From positions 34,726-98,725 of the forward strand of contig NZ_BJDT01000001.1 in assembly GCF_005405285.1 (NCBI RefSeq): a DNA stretch of 64,000 bases. The letters run 5' to 3'. The notes under the pieces were generated by a model, which was given only the letters and a program-made list of their open reading frames with translations, was not told where the DNA came from and searched no databases. Source of the DNA: Weissella sagaensis. GTDB taxonomy: Bacteria; Bacillota; Bacilli; Lactobacillales; Lactobacillaceae. The first letter of the stretch is position 1; each line of letters begins with the position of its first letter. Made by a program: the position numbers and the translations under genes. Of the stretch, positions 24,979 to 34,155 are shown in pieces.

Positions 24979-26286
24979 ATGTTTGAACGTTATTTCAAGC
25001 TTTCTGAATCTGGAACATCTGTTAAAACAGAGTTACTTGCTGGTTTAACAACGTTTCTATCAATGGCTTATATTTTATTCGTTAACCCTTCAGTTCTTGG
25101 CGCAGCGGGGATGGACAAGAATGCCGTCTTTGTTGCAACAGGACTAATTGGTGCTATTGCAACTGTCTTTATGGGTGTTGTCGCAAAGTATCCATTTGCG
25201 ATTGCGCCTGGCCTAGGTATTAACGCTTTTTTTGCTTATAGTGTTGTTATCGGTATGGGTGTTAAATGGCAAACTGCGTTAGCTGGTGTGTTTGTGGCTG
25301 GTGTGATTTTTTGGATCTTAACAGTCTTTAAAATCCGCGAGATTATCATTAATGCGATTCCGGCTGATTTGAAAGCTGCGATTGCAGGTGGTATTGGTTT
25401 GTTCATTGCCATGATTGGTTTGGTTGATGGTGGTATTATTTCTGCTAATAAATCAACAATTATTGGTTGGGGTGACTGGAGTGATCCAAAAGTATTGCTA
25501 ACCATTGTTGGTGTGTTAATTACTTTTGCACTATATGCTCGAAAAGTTCCAGGCGCTATCTTTATTGGTATGGTGGCAACGTCAATTATTGGCTTGTTCA
25601 CTGGTTTGATTCCATTGCCTTCATCACTAGTTGCTAGTGTACCAAGCTTATCTCCAACCTTTGGTCAAGCAATCTTTGGCTTGAAAGATGTGTTTACCTG
25701 GGAAATGGTGCCAGTTATCTTAACATTTTTGTTAGTTGCTTTCTTTGACACAGCTGGTTCATTGATTGGAATTGCCCGTTCAGGTGGTTTCTTAGTTAAC
25801 AATGAGTTACCACGTGCCGGTAAAGCCTTGATGGCCGATGCAATTGGTATGTTGGGTGGTTCTCTACTAGGAACGTCACCAACTACAGCATTTGTTGAGT
25901 CATCTACTGGAATTGCAATTGGTGGTCGTACCGGACTAACTTCAGTATTTACTGGATTGTTCTTGCTATTATCGTTATTCTTCTCACCATTATTGGTTGT
26001 TGTGACATCTAATGTTACAGCAGCCGCTTTGATTATTGTTGGTGTGTTAATGGCAAGTAACTTTAAGGCAATCAATTGGGATGATTTCCCAATTGCTGCT
26101 GCATCATTCTTAACGATTATTGGTATGCCATTATCATACTCAATTTCTGATGGTATTGCGCTTGGATTTATTGTTTATCCATTGTTGATGATCGTTACGG
26201 GTCGTGCTAAAAAAGTTCATCCAATTATGTACGGATTAGGTTTGCTATTTATTTTGTTTGTTATTATTCTACAAACAAATGGATAA
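24979..26286 (+). CDS. Purine permease, NCS2/AzgA family (hypoxanthine/guanine/adenine)
   Basis: A 435-residue polytopic membrane protein. TELLAGLTTFLSMAYILFVNPSVLGAAGMD is the AzgA-family opening. PFAIAPGLGINAFFAYSVV, FFDTAGSLIGIARSGG and GTSPTTAFVESSTGIAIGGRTGLTS are its substrate-site motifs. It imports purine bases with protons. SD AAGGGG precedes ATG 24979. PurBox-like sites upstream and a parS-like site immediately after the stop codon are noted separately. Confidence 0.92.
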   Translation: MFERYFKLSESGTSVKTELLAGLTTFLSMAYILFVNPSVLGAAGMDKNAVFVATGLIGAIATVFMGVVAKYPFAIAPGLGINAFFAYSVVIGMGVKWQTALAGVFVAGVIFWILTVFKIREIIINAIPADLKAAIAGGIGLFIAMIGLVDGGIISANKSTIIGWGDWSDPKVLLTIVGVLITFALYARKVPGAIFIGMVATSIIGLFTGLIPLPSSLVASVPSLSPTFGQAIFGLKDVFTWEMVPVILTFLLVAFFDTAGSLIGIARSGGFLVNNELPRAGKALMADAIGMLGGSLLGTSPTTAFVESSTGIAIGGRTGLTSVFTGLFLLLSLFFSPLLVVVTSNVTAAALIIVGVLMASNFKAINWDDFPIAAASFLTIIGMPLSYSISDGIALGFIVYPLLMIVTGRAKKVHPIMYGLGLLFILFVIILQTNG

Positions 26287-26287
26287 T

Positions 26288-26303
26288 AGTTTCATGTGAA
26301 ACA
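26288..26303. other. parS-like site 1
   Basis: AGTTTCATGTGAAACA matches TGTTTCATGTGAAACA, a variant of the ParB-binding consensus, except at the first base. It lies one base after the purine permease stop. Confidence 0.6.
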
Positions 26304-26310
26304 TTAAAAA

Positions 26311-26351
26311 AACGATAGGTGTCTTTTTAGAAGATGCCTATCGTTTTTTTA
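26311..26351 (+). terminator. Terminator of the purine permease
   Basis: AACGATAGG / CCTATCGTT hairpin followed by TTTTTTT. Confidence 0.88.
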
Positions 26352-26391
26352 TAGTGTTTTTAATGCATGTCGTATCTCATTTATTAAAAAA

Positions 26392-26424
26392 GCCACTAAA
26401 CGGGTAGTGCGACCGTTTAGTGGT
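26392..26424 (-). terminator. Hairpin, probable terminator for the minus-strand aminotransferase/dehydrogenase operon
   Basis: GCCACTAAACG / CGTTTAGTGG with six A to its left, which are T on the minus strand. It lies about 80 bp beyond the dehydrogenase stop. Confidence 0.65.
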
Positions 26425-26506
26425 TAATACGTAGAATAGTCTTTCTTATCAATAAGTACATTATACAAGGTAATTTGAATCATGACTAATAGAAGCTATC
26501 AGATGA

Positions 26507-27502
26507 CTAATTTAATTCATGTTCACTAGTTTTTCCGGCAATGATTGTGAGCATGTCGTGTAATGAAATTTCGACCATATTGCGAATGGCATTATCTGTG
26601 TAAAAACCAATATGTGGTGTCATAATGGCATTAGGTAAGGCCATGATAGTTTTCAAATAGGCATTATTAAAATCAGTAGTTGAAAAATCATTACTGAAAA
26701 TATCTGCTTCACCTTCAATTGTATCTAATCCAGCGGCAGCAATCGTGTGATTCTTTAGAGCAGTAATTAATGCAGGTGTATCAACAACACTGCCTCGTGA
26801 AGCATTGATAAAAATAGTGCTAGGTTTCATCTGTTGAAAAACAGCTGCATCAAATAGGTGATAAGTACTATCAAGTAATGGTGTATGTGTTGTAATGATA
26901 TCAGCAGTTTTGAAGATTGTTTCATGATCAACATAGGTTAAAACGCTGTTTAGTTCAGGCCGATGAATAGGGTCAGCAGCAAGTACGGTCGCACCAAGCG
27001 CTTTAAAAATGCGAGCGACTTCACTACCGATTTTACCAGCACCGATAATACCAACGGTTAAATCGTGTATTTCACGAGATTGAAGACCATCCCAGGTGAA
27101 ATCATGATTTTGCACACGTTGTTGCGTCGTGTGCAAGTTGCGTAATAACCACATGGTTTGGGCTAAGACCATTTCAGAGACTGAACGTGGTGAATATGCA
27201 GGGACGTTGGTGACTTTTAGATTATTTTGAGTTGCTAACGGTAAATTAATAGTGTCGTAGCCAGTAATGCGAAGTGTGATTTGTTTAATTCCAAATTCAT
27301 GCAATTTTTCATATACGATTGGATCATCAATAAGATTGTCTTGCTCAGTTGAAATACCGTCATATCCGTTAGCTAAATCAACCGTATCAGGATTAAGGGT
27401 GACAGTATTCCAATCAATTTGGACATCATGATGATGCTTTAGCCATTCGGTAACGACAATTTTTTCATCATCCATGATGTTATACATTAAAATTTTGATC
27501 AT
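26507..27502 (-). CDS. D-2-hydroxyacid dehydrogenase (D-LDH/D-hydroxyisocaproate type)
   Basis: 331 residues. The NAD-binding loop GIIGAGKIGSEVA (about 152-164) is followed by Asp in AADPIH, which favours NADH. Catalytic residues of the family are seen as Arg in NASRGSVVDT, Glu in TIEGEADIF and His in MTPHIGFYTD. LRITGYDTINL and NVPAYSPRSVSE are typical of D-lactate and D-2-hydroxyisocaproate dehydrogenases. It reduces 2-oxo acids to D-2-hydroxy acids. It is the second gene after an aminotransferase (15-bp gap), which suggests the 2-oxo acid comes from amino-acid transamination. ATG 27502 is chosen for SD AGAGG. Confidence 0.9.
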   Translation of the reverse strand: MIKILMYNIMDDEKIVVTEWLKHHHDVQIDWNTVTLNPDTVDLANGYDGISTEQDNLIDDPIVYEKLHEFGIKQITLRITGYDTINLPLATQNNLKVTNVPAYSPRSVSEMVLAQTMWLLRNLHTTQQRVQNHDFTWDGLQSREIHDLTVGIIGAGKIGSEVARIFKALGATVLAADPIHRPELNSVLTYVDHETIFKTADIITTHTPLLDSTYHLFDAAVFQQMKPSTIFINASRGSVVDTPALITALKNHTIAAAGLDTIEGEADIFSNDFSTTDFNNAYLKTIMALPNAIMTPHIGFYTDNAIRNMVEISLHDMLTIIAGKTSEHELN

Positions 27503-27517
27503 TAGCATTTCCTCTAA

Positions 27518-28666
27518 TTAAAAAGTTAGTTTTTCAAAAGCACGGACTGCTGCTTCTAATGTTGTCATATCTTGTGTAACAGCGATGCGAATATAACCAC
27601 GACCAGCATCTCCAAATGCCCGTCCAGGAATAACTAAGACACCTACTTGTTCTAGTAAGTAGTTACTGAAGGTTACATCATCCATGCCACTGGCTGAAAT
27701 ATCAGCAAAGAGGTAAATACTACCGGCAACAGGTAATATCTTTAGCCATGGTAATTTATTTAAAGCAGCAGCAACGTAATTGAGGCGGTTACCAAATTCT
27801 TCTTTAAGGGCAGGTGTAAAATCATCAATGTGATTTAAAGCATAAGTACCGGCTGTTTGTGAAATACTAGGTGCCGAAAATGTAATGCCTTCATTTAATA
27901 AACCAGCGGCGGCAATGACATTAGCAGGACCGGCTAGGTAGCCAATGCGAAAACCAGTCATAGCGAAAACTTTAGATAATGACCCTGTGACTAAGGTGTG
28001 GTTTGGAGCCAGCTTTTCAAGCGGGGTAAATTCATGATCACCATAAACAAATGGCCAGTAAACTTCGTCAGCAATCAAATAAAAATCATGCTCTTTAGCA
28101 AGATTAGCAAGTGTTTGAAGTAATTCCTGATCATAAACAGCACCAGTCGGGTTATTAGGCGTGTTGACTAAAATTGCTTTTGTTTTATCGCTAATTGCCG
28201 CTGTAATGGCCTCTTTAGTTGGCTGGAAGCCGTTTTTAGCCTCACAAGTAACGATGATTGCTCTACCGCCGTTAGCCTCTACTTGGGTTTTATAAGGTGA
28301 AAAGTAGGGCTCAAAAATGATGACCTCATCCTCGGGATTAATAATGGCACCAAAAGCTAAAAAGGTTGCATGTCCGGCCCCAACTGTAGCGCGAACATTT
28401 TCTTTTTTGTAAGACAAATCAAATTTTTCTTGATAAAAGTCAACAATGGCTTGCAAATATTCGATGTCACCATCACTAGCTGAGTAATGCGTATTACCTG
28501 CGGTTAAACTATCTTTAGCAGCAGTTAGTATTGGGGTAGCAGTTACCATATCGGGATCCCCGATTGATAAATCAATGACATTTGTCATTAGGGCAGCTGT
28601 TTTGCCAATTTCTGACATAATATTTTCGGATGGTTTACTAAATAAATTAGCTAGACTACGTGGCAT
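27518..28666 (-). CDS. PLP-dependent class I/II aminotransferase
   Basis: 382 residues. Fold-type I markers: NNPTGAVYDQ, LIADEVYWPF, and the PLP lysine in GSLSKVFAMTGFRIGYLAG, with Arg near the C-terminus (GRGYIRIAVT). The subclass fits aspartate/aromatic-type aminotransferases. It would convert an amino acid to the 2-oxo acid used by the adjacent dehydrogenase. The start was set at ATG 28666 (MPRSLANLF), seven bases after AAGGTG, rather than the upstream ATG 28687. A second aminotransferase-dehydrogenase pair in the same gene order lies at 35872-38056. Confidence 0.88.
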   Translation of the reverse strand: MPRSLANLFSKPSENIMSEIGKTAALMTNVIDLSIGDPDMVTATPILTAAKDSLTAGNTHYSASDGDIEYLQAIVDFYQEKFDLSYKKENVRATVGAGHATFLAFGAIINPEDEVIIFEPYFSPYKTQVEANGGRAIIVTCEAKNGFQPTKEAITAAISDKTKAILVNTPNNPTGAVYDQELLQTLANLAKEHDFYLIADEVYWPFVYGDHEFTPLEKLAPNHTLVTGSLSKVFAMTGFRIGYLAGPANVIAAAGLLNEGITFSAPSISQTAGTYALNHIDDFTPALKEEFGNRLNYVAAALNKLPWLKILPVAGSIYLFADISASGMDDVTFSNYLLEQVGVLVIPGRAFGDAGRGYIRIAVTQDMTTLEAAVRAFEKLTF

Positions 28667-28781
28667 ATGAACACCTTGCTTTCTCATTTTATTTTAATGT
28701 TATTATACATGTATTATGACTGATGTACAGATAATGTTATATGGTGTGGTTTATCGTGATTTATTTGAAAAATCATAAAAA

Positions 28782-28820
28782 TACCCCGAGAGTTAAGTTT
28801 TTACTTTAACTTTCGGGGTA
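28782..28820. terminator. Terminator of the D-2-hydroxyacid dehydrogenase at 28887
   Basis: TACCCCGAGAGTTAAGT / CTTTAACTTTCGGGGTA long hairpin with A-rich left flank. Confidence 0.78.
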
Positions 28821-28886
28821 CACTTCAGTTTGCGTTAGTGGTTTTTTATTATCATTAAGATAAATAAATCGTTAAATTAGTGTGCG

Positions 28887-29849
28887 TTAAGGATTTACAA
28901 TAAAGTTAGCGACTTCTTCTTGTTCAACCAAAATAACGTTGTCGGCTACAATTTTGGCCATTGCATCACGAGCTTCCACGGTAGCATTGCCAATATGGGG
29001 TGTTAAGATGACGTTCTTTAATAACTTCAAACCATCATTTACGTCTGGCTCGTTTTCGTAAACGTCTAAAGCAGCACCAGCAATTTCATCATTGTTAAGT
29101 GCTTCTAATAAAGCAGTTTCATCAATAATTGGACCACGACCAACATTAATAATAGCAGCTGTCGACTTCATTGCTTTGAAAGCACTCATCGCAAATTGAT
29201 GATAATTTTCATCAGTTTGTGGCGCACTAATGACAATAAAATCACTTGTTGCTATTAATGTATTTAAGGGTGCATAAGTAACTTTTTCTGAGCGTTCTTC
29301 GGGATCAGATAGTGGATTGCGCTTGTAATATTGAACATGCATCCCCAAAGCATTTGCCTTACGAGCAATATCACGGCCAATATTTCCTAGGCCAACAATT
29401 CCCAAGGTTTTCCCAGCGATTTCATTGCCTAAAAAGTACAAAGGTGCCCAACCTGGAAAACCTTCACGCCGCATTTTTTTGTCGCCTTCAACAATACGAT
29501 GGCTCAGTGATAAAATAAGGCCGATTGCGACTTCAGCAACAGCATTAGTCGATACTTTTGGTGTGTTGGTGACAACGATTCCTTTTTCTTTAGCGTAAGC
29601 TGTATCAATGTTGTTAAAACCAGCCCCAAAATTAGCAATTAATTTTAGTTTGGGTGCAGCGTCGATGATATCACGGTCAACCTTAGTAGAAAGTGGTGTG
29701 ATCAAAAAATCAATATCTTCAACATTTTGTAATAGTGTCTCGTGTGAAATGAGTTTTGTACCGTCATATACAGTAACTTCAAAACCAGCATCAATTAATT
29801 TTTGTGTGGCAACTTTAGGCAACTTTGCTGATAAATAAACCTTACTCAT
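28887..29849 (-). CDS. D-2-hydroxyacid dehydrogenase (glyoxylate/hydroxypyruvate reductase-like)
   Basis: 320 residues. GLGNIGRDIARKANALGM is the NAD(P) loop. Strand 2 ends in YYKRNPL with basic residues, favouring NADPH. INVGRGPIIDE (Arg), DVYENEPDV (Glu) and LTPHIGNATVEARD (His) are the catalytic set. It belongs to the GyaR/GhrB-like branch, unlike the D-LDH-like enzymes at 26507 and 37064. It may reduce glyoxylate, hydroxypyruvate or branched 2-oxo acids. SD AAGGAG precedes ATG 29849. It is transcribed alone. Confidence 0.9.
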   Translation of the reverse strand: MSKVYLSAKLPKVATQKLIDAGFEVTVYDGTKLISHETLLQNVEDIDFLITPLSTKVDRDIIDAAPKLKLIANFGAGFNNIDTAYAKEKGIVVTNTPKVSTNAVAEVAIGLILSLSHRIVEGDKKMRREGFPGWAPLYFLGNEIAGKTLGIVGLGNIGRDIARKANALGMHVQYYKRNPLSDPEERSEKVTYAPLNTLIATSDFIVISAPQTDENYHQFAMSAFKAMKSTAAIINVGRGPIIDETALLEALNNDEIAGAALDVYENEPDVNDGLKLLKNVILTPHIGNATVEARDAMAKIVADNVILVEQEEVANFIVNP

Positions 29850-29988
29850 GATAGTCTCCTTTGTGTTTTGGTTACGCTTACATTATCTCGTTATTTACCA
29901 GAAACTTCAAATAAGTTAACTGTTAGTTTTCTGGATTTTTTAGTAATATTTAGATACAATGACTTTTAAAATACATTTGGGGGATAAC

Positions 29989-30585
29989 ATGAACAAACGT
30001 TATATACGACTCTTAATAAAAATATTATCAGTGATTATGCTGATTTTATTAGGTTGGTTAATTGTTCGTTTATATCAAATTGGGATGTTTAACGATACAA
30101 ATACTTTGATTAATGTTTTGAAAAAGTATGGTATCTGGGCGCCCATTATATTTATTTTTGTGCAAATCATTCAAGTTGTGGTACCTATTTTACCAGGTGG
30201 TGTTTCACTAGCTGCAGGGGTTGTGATGTTTGGGCCTTGGTTAGGATTTATATATAATTATGTAGGGATTGTCCTGGGATCAATGATTTTATTTTGGTTA
30301 GGACGACGTTATGGTCGTCGTATCATTGATGTTTTCGTCAGTGAGGATACGTTAAATAAATACATTGGCCGTCTGGATTCAAAGGGATGGCATTGGACAT
30401 TTGCGTTACTAATTTTTTCACCAGTAGCACCAGATGATGCTTTGGTACTCCTTACAAGTTTAACTAAAATGACCTGGCGAGAATTTATCATGATTTTATT
30501 GTTGGGTAAACCATTGTCAATCTTTATTTATAGTTTGGGGATGTTGTACGGTGCAGATTGGTTGTTGAGAATACTAGGTAGTTAA
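29989..30585 (+). CDS. TVP38/TMEM64 (DedA-superfamily) membrane protein
   Basis: 198 residues. The core motif FVQIIQVVVPILPGGVSLAAGVVMFGPWLGFIYNYVG and the later LLIFSPVAPDDALVLLTSLTKMTWREF define the VTT domain with its two re-entrant loops. DedA-superfamily proteins act as lipid scramblases or, in some members, recycle undecaprenyl phosphate. The precise role of this TVP38 branch is not established. ATG 29989 is used (SD GGGG); the upstream in-frame start at 29959 lacks an SD. Confidence 0.86.
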   Translation: MNKRYIRLLIKILSVIMLILLGWLIVRLYQIGMFNDTNTLINVLKKYGIWAPIIFIFVQIIQVVVPILPGGVSLAAGVVMFGPWLGFIYNYVGIVLGSMILFWLGRRYGRRIIDVFVSEDTLNKYIGRLDSKGWHWTFALLIFSPVAPDDALVLLTSLTKMTWREFIMILLLGKPLSIFIYSLGMLYGADWLLRILGS

Positions 30586-30619
30586 AAGATAGACGGCATC
30601 TAAGTTACTTATAGAGACA

Positions 30620-30668
30620 AATAAGCCACCAACCTAACCATTTTAATTTGGTAGATTGGTGGCTTATT
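30620..30668. terminator. Bidirectional terminator
   Basis: AATAAGCCACCAA / TTGGTGGCTTATT closes a long hairpin between convergent genes. Confidence 0.85.
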
Positions 30669-30686
30669 TATATTAAAAATATTTGT

Positions 30687-32285
30687 TTATTCTTTTACTG
30701 TTTTATTTAACTTTTCAGCTTGGTAATAATCTGGGAATACTTTGGCACTTTTGACACCCCAGTAATAGAAAATTAATGAGATGATAATAATGACAACAAA
30801 GTCCCAAGGATAATGAATCCAGTTAATGCCGTTAAATTCATGACTACCAATAAATGAAATGATTGAAATAAAGATTAAGTAAACAATCAACCACAAAGCT
30901 GATTTAAACGCTTTAAGGGTATCGTTGTGCTCGGCTTTATATTCATAATAAAAGTAGATTGGTAGACCTAACATGATGACAAGAATAACTTCCACTGTGG
31001 TTGGCCACATTGACCAGTAAATAGCTAATGAAGCTAATACGAAAGCAAGTGGCGCCATAATTGATAAGAAACGTAATTTAATAGGCCGTTTGAAATCAGG
31101 TGCTAAGCGTCTAAAAGCAACGGTTGTAACTGGTCCAGTTAAGTAAGCAATTAATGTTGAAGCACAGACAACAGTTGCAAGTGTTGACCAAGAACGGAAC
31201 ACAGAAACCATTAGCATACTAATCACAAGGTTTGTTAACATCGCAGCATGTGGCATATGGAATTTACCACTAAGTTTACCTAAAAAGCTGGGGATGTGTT
31301 TATTGCTTTCCATAGCGAATAGGACACGACCAGTAGAGGCGGCAAAAGAGACACCAGTTCCAACGGGTGAGACAAAGGCATCTAAGTATAGTAAAACAGA
31401 TAACCAATGAATACCTAATAGAATAGCCAAATCAGCAAATGGTGAACTGAAGTTAATACCATGCCAACCATATTTTGCTAAGGTTGCTGGATCAATAGCA
31501 GTAATAAATGCACTTTGAATAAGAACGTAAATAATACCACTGATTAATAGTGATAAGAAAATACCGCGTTTGACATTTTTCTTAGTATCTTTAATCTCAC
31601 TTCCCATGTTAATCACAGTTTGAAAGGCGTTAAATGAGAAAATAATTCCTGCTGTTGCCGTTGCTGAGAAAATAGGCGCAGAGCCATAGGGCATGAATTC
31701 ATGTATTGAGTGGCCATAGTTACCAGGATGAAAACTTGAAAGTGTCAACATGATAATCGTAATGGCCGGAATACCAATTTTAAAAATTGAAATAAAATTA
31801 GTGAAGCGTGTTAATAATGTAACTGACCAAAAATTAATTAGGGTAAATACAAACATAAAAGCAAAAACGAGCCATAGCCCTGATGTTGTAATTTCACCGT
31901 TACTAAAAAATTGGTTTGTCCAATTAGCCCATGACCAAGGCCATGAACTCATATATTGAACAGCTGCAACAGCTTCGATTGGGATTAATGCAATCAAAGA
32001 TACCCAGTTTGACCAGGAAGAGATGAAGCCTAGTAAAGGTCCGTGTGAGTATTGCGCATAACGGCTCATACCCCCAGCTTCAGGAAACATTGTTCCTAAC
32101 TCAATATAGTTATAGGCGATTGAAGCGATAACTAAACCACCAATTACCCATGAAATGATTGCGGCTGGTCCAGCAACACGGGTTGCCTCCCAAGATCCAA
32201 ATAGCCAACCTGAACCAATTAATGATCCAAGAGTCAGCATGACAAGTTGAAATAAGCCAATCTTTTTTGTTTTCTTTGACTTCAT
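30687..32285 (-). CDS. APC-family amino acid transporter, possibly YveA-like
   Basis: A 532-residue membrane protein with about 14 hydrophobic segments, longer than the usual 450. LFQLVMLTLGSLIGSGWLFGSWEATRVAGPAAIISWVIGG is the APC first-helix motif and SRYAQYSHGPLLGFISSW the second. The length and the FEAGGMSRYA-type motif resemble aspartate:proton symporter YveA of Bacillus and related carriers; substrate identity is not secure. SD AAGGAGG precedes ATG 32285. It stands between two amino-acid-derived hydroxyacid gene groups. Confidence 0.8.
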   Translation of the reverse strand: MKSKKTKKIGLFQLVMLTLGSLIGSGWLFGSWEATRVAGPAAIISWVIGGLVIASIAYNYIELGTMFPEAGGMSRYAQYSHGPLLGFISSWSNWVSLIALIPIEAVAAVQYMSSWPWSWANWTNQFFSNGEITTSGLWLVFAFMFVFTLINFWSVTLLTRFTNFISIFKIGIPAITIIMLTLSSFHPGNYGHSIHEFMPYGSAPIFSATATAGIIFSFNAFQTVINMGSEIKDTKKNVKRGIFLSLLISGIIYVLIQSAFITAIDPATLAKYGWHGINFSSPFADLAILLGIHWLSVLLYLDAFVSPVGTGVSFAASTGRVLFAMESNKHIPSFLGKLSGKFHMPHAAMLTNLVISMLMVSVFRSWSTLATVVCASTLIAYLTGPVTTVAFRRLAPDFKRPIKLRFLSIMAPLAFVLASLAIYWSMWPTTVEVILVIMLGLPIYFYYEYKAEHNDTLKAFKSALWLIVYLIFISIISFIGSHEFNGINWIHYPWDFVVIIIISLIFYYWGVKSAKVFPDYYQAEKLNKTVKE

Positions 32286-32731
32286 AAGTCCTCCTTCTGA
32301 TAATAGCCACTATTGTAACAAATTTATGAAATAATACCAAATTCCGAAAAATACTACATGGTTTTATCTTTAAAATAAATACGTAACGAATACTTGTTTA
32401 TTGATTAACGTGTGAAAGCGTTTGAAAAAAATAGTGTGTTCATGATATATATTTTGAGGATACGTCATAAATAAAATGCAAATTGATTGTAAAGATTATT
32501 ACAAGCGAATTGTTAACGAATTAATTAATGCATGTTACAAAAGTTCGCTATATATCGAACTTTAAACGATTAAATGTTAAGAGTATTTGAATTTTGTAAA
32601 TAATATGGCTGAATTTTAATGATTAATTGACCTTATGTTACGAGAATTTTGTTGCGTATTAGTCTATATTTTTCGATAATATAACTTGTGTCTGTATTAT
32701 TTTTTTGGGAATCTGATTAAGGAGAACAGCC
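32286..32731. other. 446-bp intergenic region between divergent transporters
   Basis: It contains a weak cre-like TGAAAGCGTTTGAA near 32412 (two mismatches) and the GTTCG/CGAAC inverted repeat at 32540-32563. AAGGAG sits at the right end for the GTG-start small gene. No ORF with a ribosome binding site was seen. Confidence 0.6.
32540..32563. promoter_or_regulatory. AAAGTTCG-N8-CGAACTTT inverted repeat
   Basis: Perfect 8-bp arms containing the CGAAC core of PurR boxes in divergent orientation, about 170 bp upstream of the small gene at 32732. The LexA box has the opposite polarity (CGAAC-N4-GTTCG), so this is not a LexA site. Confidence 0.5.
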
Positions 32732-32914
32732 GTGATTTTTAAAAAACGTCTTGATGAGGCAATCACAACATCAAAGTTAGCAGTACTCTTAATTCCAGCT
32801 ATGACATTATCAGCTGGTATAACATCTTTAATGGCAGCTAAATCGTATGAAATAATTAGGCTAGCAAATGCTAACGGTAAGGCAATTGAGGAAGAGAAGA
32901 AACTGCATGATTAA
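32732..32914 (+). CDS. Hypothetical 60-residue protein, coupled to transporter
   Basis: GTG start with an ideal SD (AAGGAG, 6 bp upstream). The product has a basic N-terminus (IFKKRLDEAITTSKL), one hydrophobic segment (about 17-40, AVLLIPAMTLSAGITSLMAAKSY) and a charged tail. No family recognised. The last 8 bases overlap the start of the transporter gene (ATGATTAA), so translation is probably coupled. It may be a small membrane partner or mainly a translational leader. Confidence 0.68.
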   Translation: MIFKKRLDEAITTSKLAVLLIPAMTLSAGITSLMAAKSYEIIRLANANGKAIEEEKKLHD

Positions 32915-34004
32915 TCGTATTTTTACGTACCTCAAAAGTGACATCATGTTTACTGTTAGTATGTCATTGGCGGTGATAACGTCTTTTTTTGTGGTACCAG
33001 ACTTCGGTGCTGTTAACTGGCACACCATTTTTAGTTTAATGACGATGATGATCTGGGTAAGCTTACTAGAAAATGCAGGTGTGTTACATGCTGTATCCGT
33101 CTGGTTAGTTAGTAGAAGTCATCATACACGAGCGTTAATGACAAGTGTGACGCTATTATCATTTTTTGGTGCGATGTTATTGTCAAATGATATTGCAATC
33201 TTAACGCTGATGCCAATTTATTTACGTTTAGCATCTGAATTATCTAATCAATTAAAGATCATTGGGTCGACTTTAATTATTATGGCTGCCAATTCAGGAG
33301 CGATTTTGTTCCCATTTGGTAAGTCGCAAAACTTATACTTATTTGGACACTATGGTGTTAGTGTTGGTGAATTTTTTAAATGGTCAGGCGCACTGACAGT
33401 TGCATCATTAATTTTGATGTTTATTATTACAAGATTTATTAAATCAACACCGTTATCAATTAATTTACAACCAGCAGAACGTATTGAAAGTCGTTCAATG
33501 ACGTTTTTGATTATTACTGGCGTTATCTTGATTGTAACAATTTTTGGTTGGTTACCATTTAATATTGTGGTTCCAATCATGTTAGTTATATTCTTTATTT
33601 ATAATCATAAAATATTTACAATGGTTGATTATGGCTTATTAACAACATTCTTTTTCTTCTTTGTTGCCACAAATAATTTAGCAAACATACATATCGTACA
33701 GGATTTAGTTAGTTCACTATTTGATACACCGTCGCATGTGTTGTTTGGAAGTTTTTTGTTGAGTCAAGTCATTTCAAATGTACCGTCAACAATTTTGATT
33801 TCAACATTTACAGATCATGCACACGAATTATTCTTAGGAACAAATATTGGTGGTTTGGGAACGATGATTGCATCGATGGCTAACTTAATTGGTTACCGTG
33901 TTTATCGCCAAATTGAACCTGATTCATCAGCTGCTTTTTTGCGATTGTTTATGGTTTTAAATTTTGTTATGGCTGTCGTACTATTAGTATTATTCGGCAT
34001 TTAG
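32907..34004 (+). CDS. ArsB/NhaD-superfamily (YbiR/SLC13-like) anion permease
   Basis: 365 residues with about ten hydrophobic segments. LEN-AGVLHAVSVWLVSR, LLSNDIAILTLMPIYLRLASEL and AANSGAILFPFGKSQNLYLF are the paired N-D and N-S-G motifs of the ion transporter superfamily (ArsB, CitM, SLC13). LAB homologues are usually labelled YbiR. The substrate is unknown; carboxylates or other anions are possible. ATG 32907 is chosen because it sits in the stop of the preceding small gene and is preceded by GAGGAAGAG. Confidence 0.82.
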   Translation: MINRIFTYLKSDIMFTVSMSLAVITSFFVVPDFGAVNWHTIFSLMTMMIWVSLLENAGVLHAVSVWLVSRSHHTRALMTSVTLLSFFGAMLLSNDIAILTLMPIYLRLASELSNQLKIIGSTLIIMAANSGAILFPFGKSQNLYLFGHYGVSVGEFFKWSGALTVASLILMFIITRFIKSTPLSINLQPAERIESRSMTFLIITGVILIVTIFGWLPFNIVVPIMLVIFFIYNHKIFTMVDYGLLTTFFFFFVATNNLANIHIVQDLVSSLFDTPSHVLFGSFLLSQVISNVPSTILISTFTDHAHELFLGTNIGGLGTMIASMANLIGYRVYRQIEPDSSAAFLRLFMVLNFVMAVVLLVLFGI

Positions 34005-34019
34005 TTAATAAAACAGTTT

Positions 34020-34050
34020 AAGGATTTGATGGGTATATCAAATCCTTTTT
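34020..34050 (+). terminator. Terminator of the anion permease
   Basis: AGGATTTGA / TCAAATCCT hairpin followed by TTTTT. Confidence 0.88.
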
Positions 34051-34155
34051 TATATGCAAAAAAGCATAATGGTCACTGATTACTGCTATTAAATTGAGGA
34101 TAAAACAGGTATAATTAGGGGGAGATTTTGGCTTTTTAATGAGTCGGAGAAAGAA

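Noticed and set aside
25665-26075. 136-codon minus-strand ORF opposite the purine permease
   Set aside because: Shadow frame of a strongly conserved plus-strand gene.
32540-32563. GTTCG/CGAAC repeat, considered as a LexA box
   Set aside because: The Gram-positive LexA box is CGAAC-N4-GTTCG; here the halves are in the reverse order and 8 bp apart.
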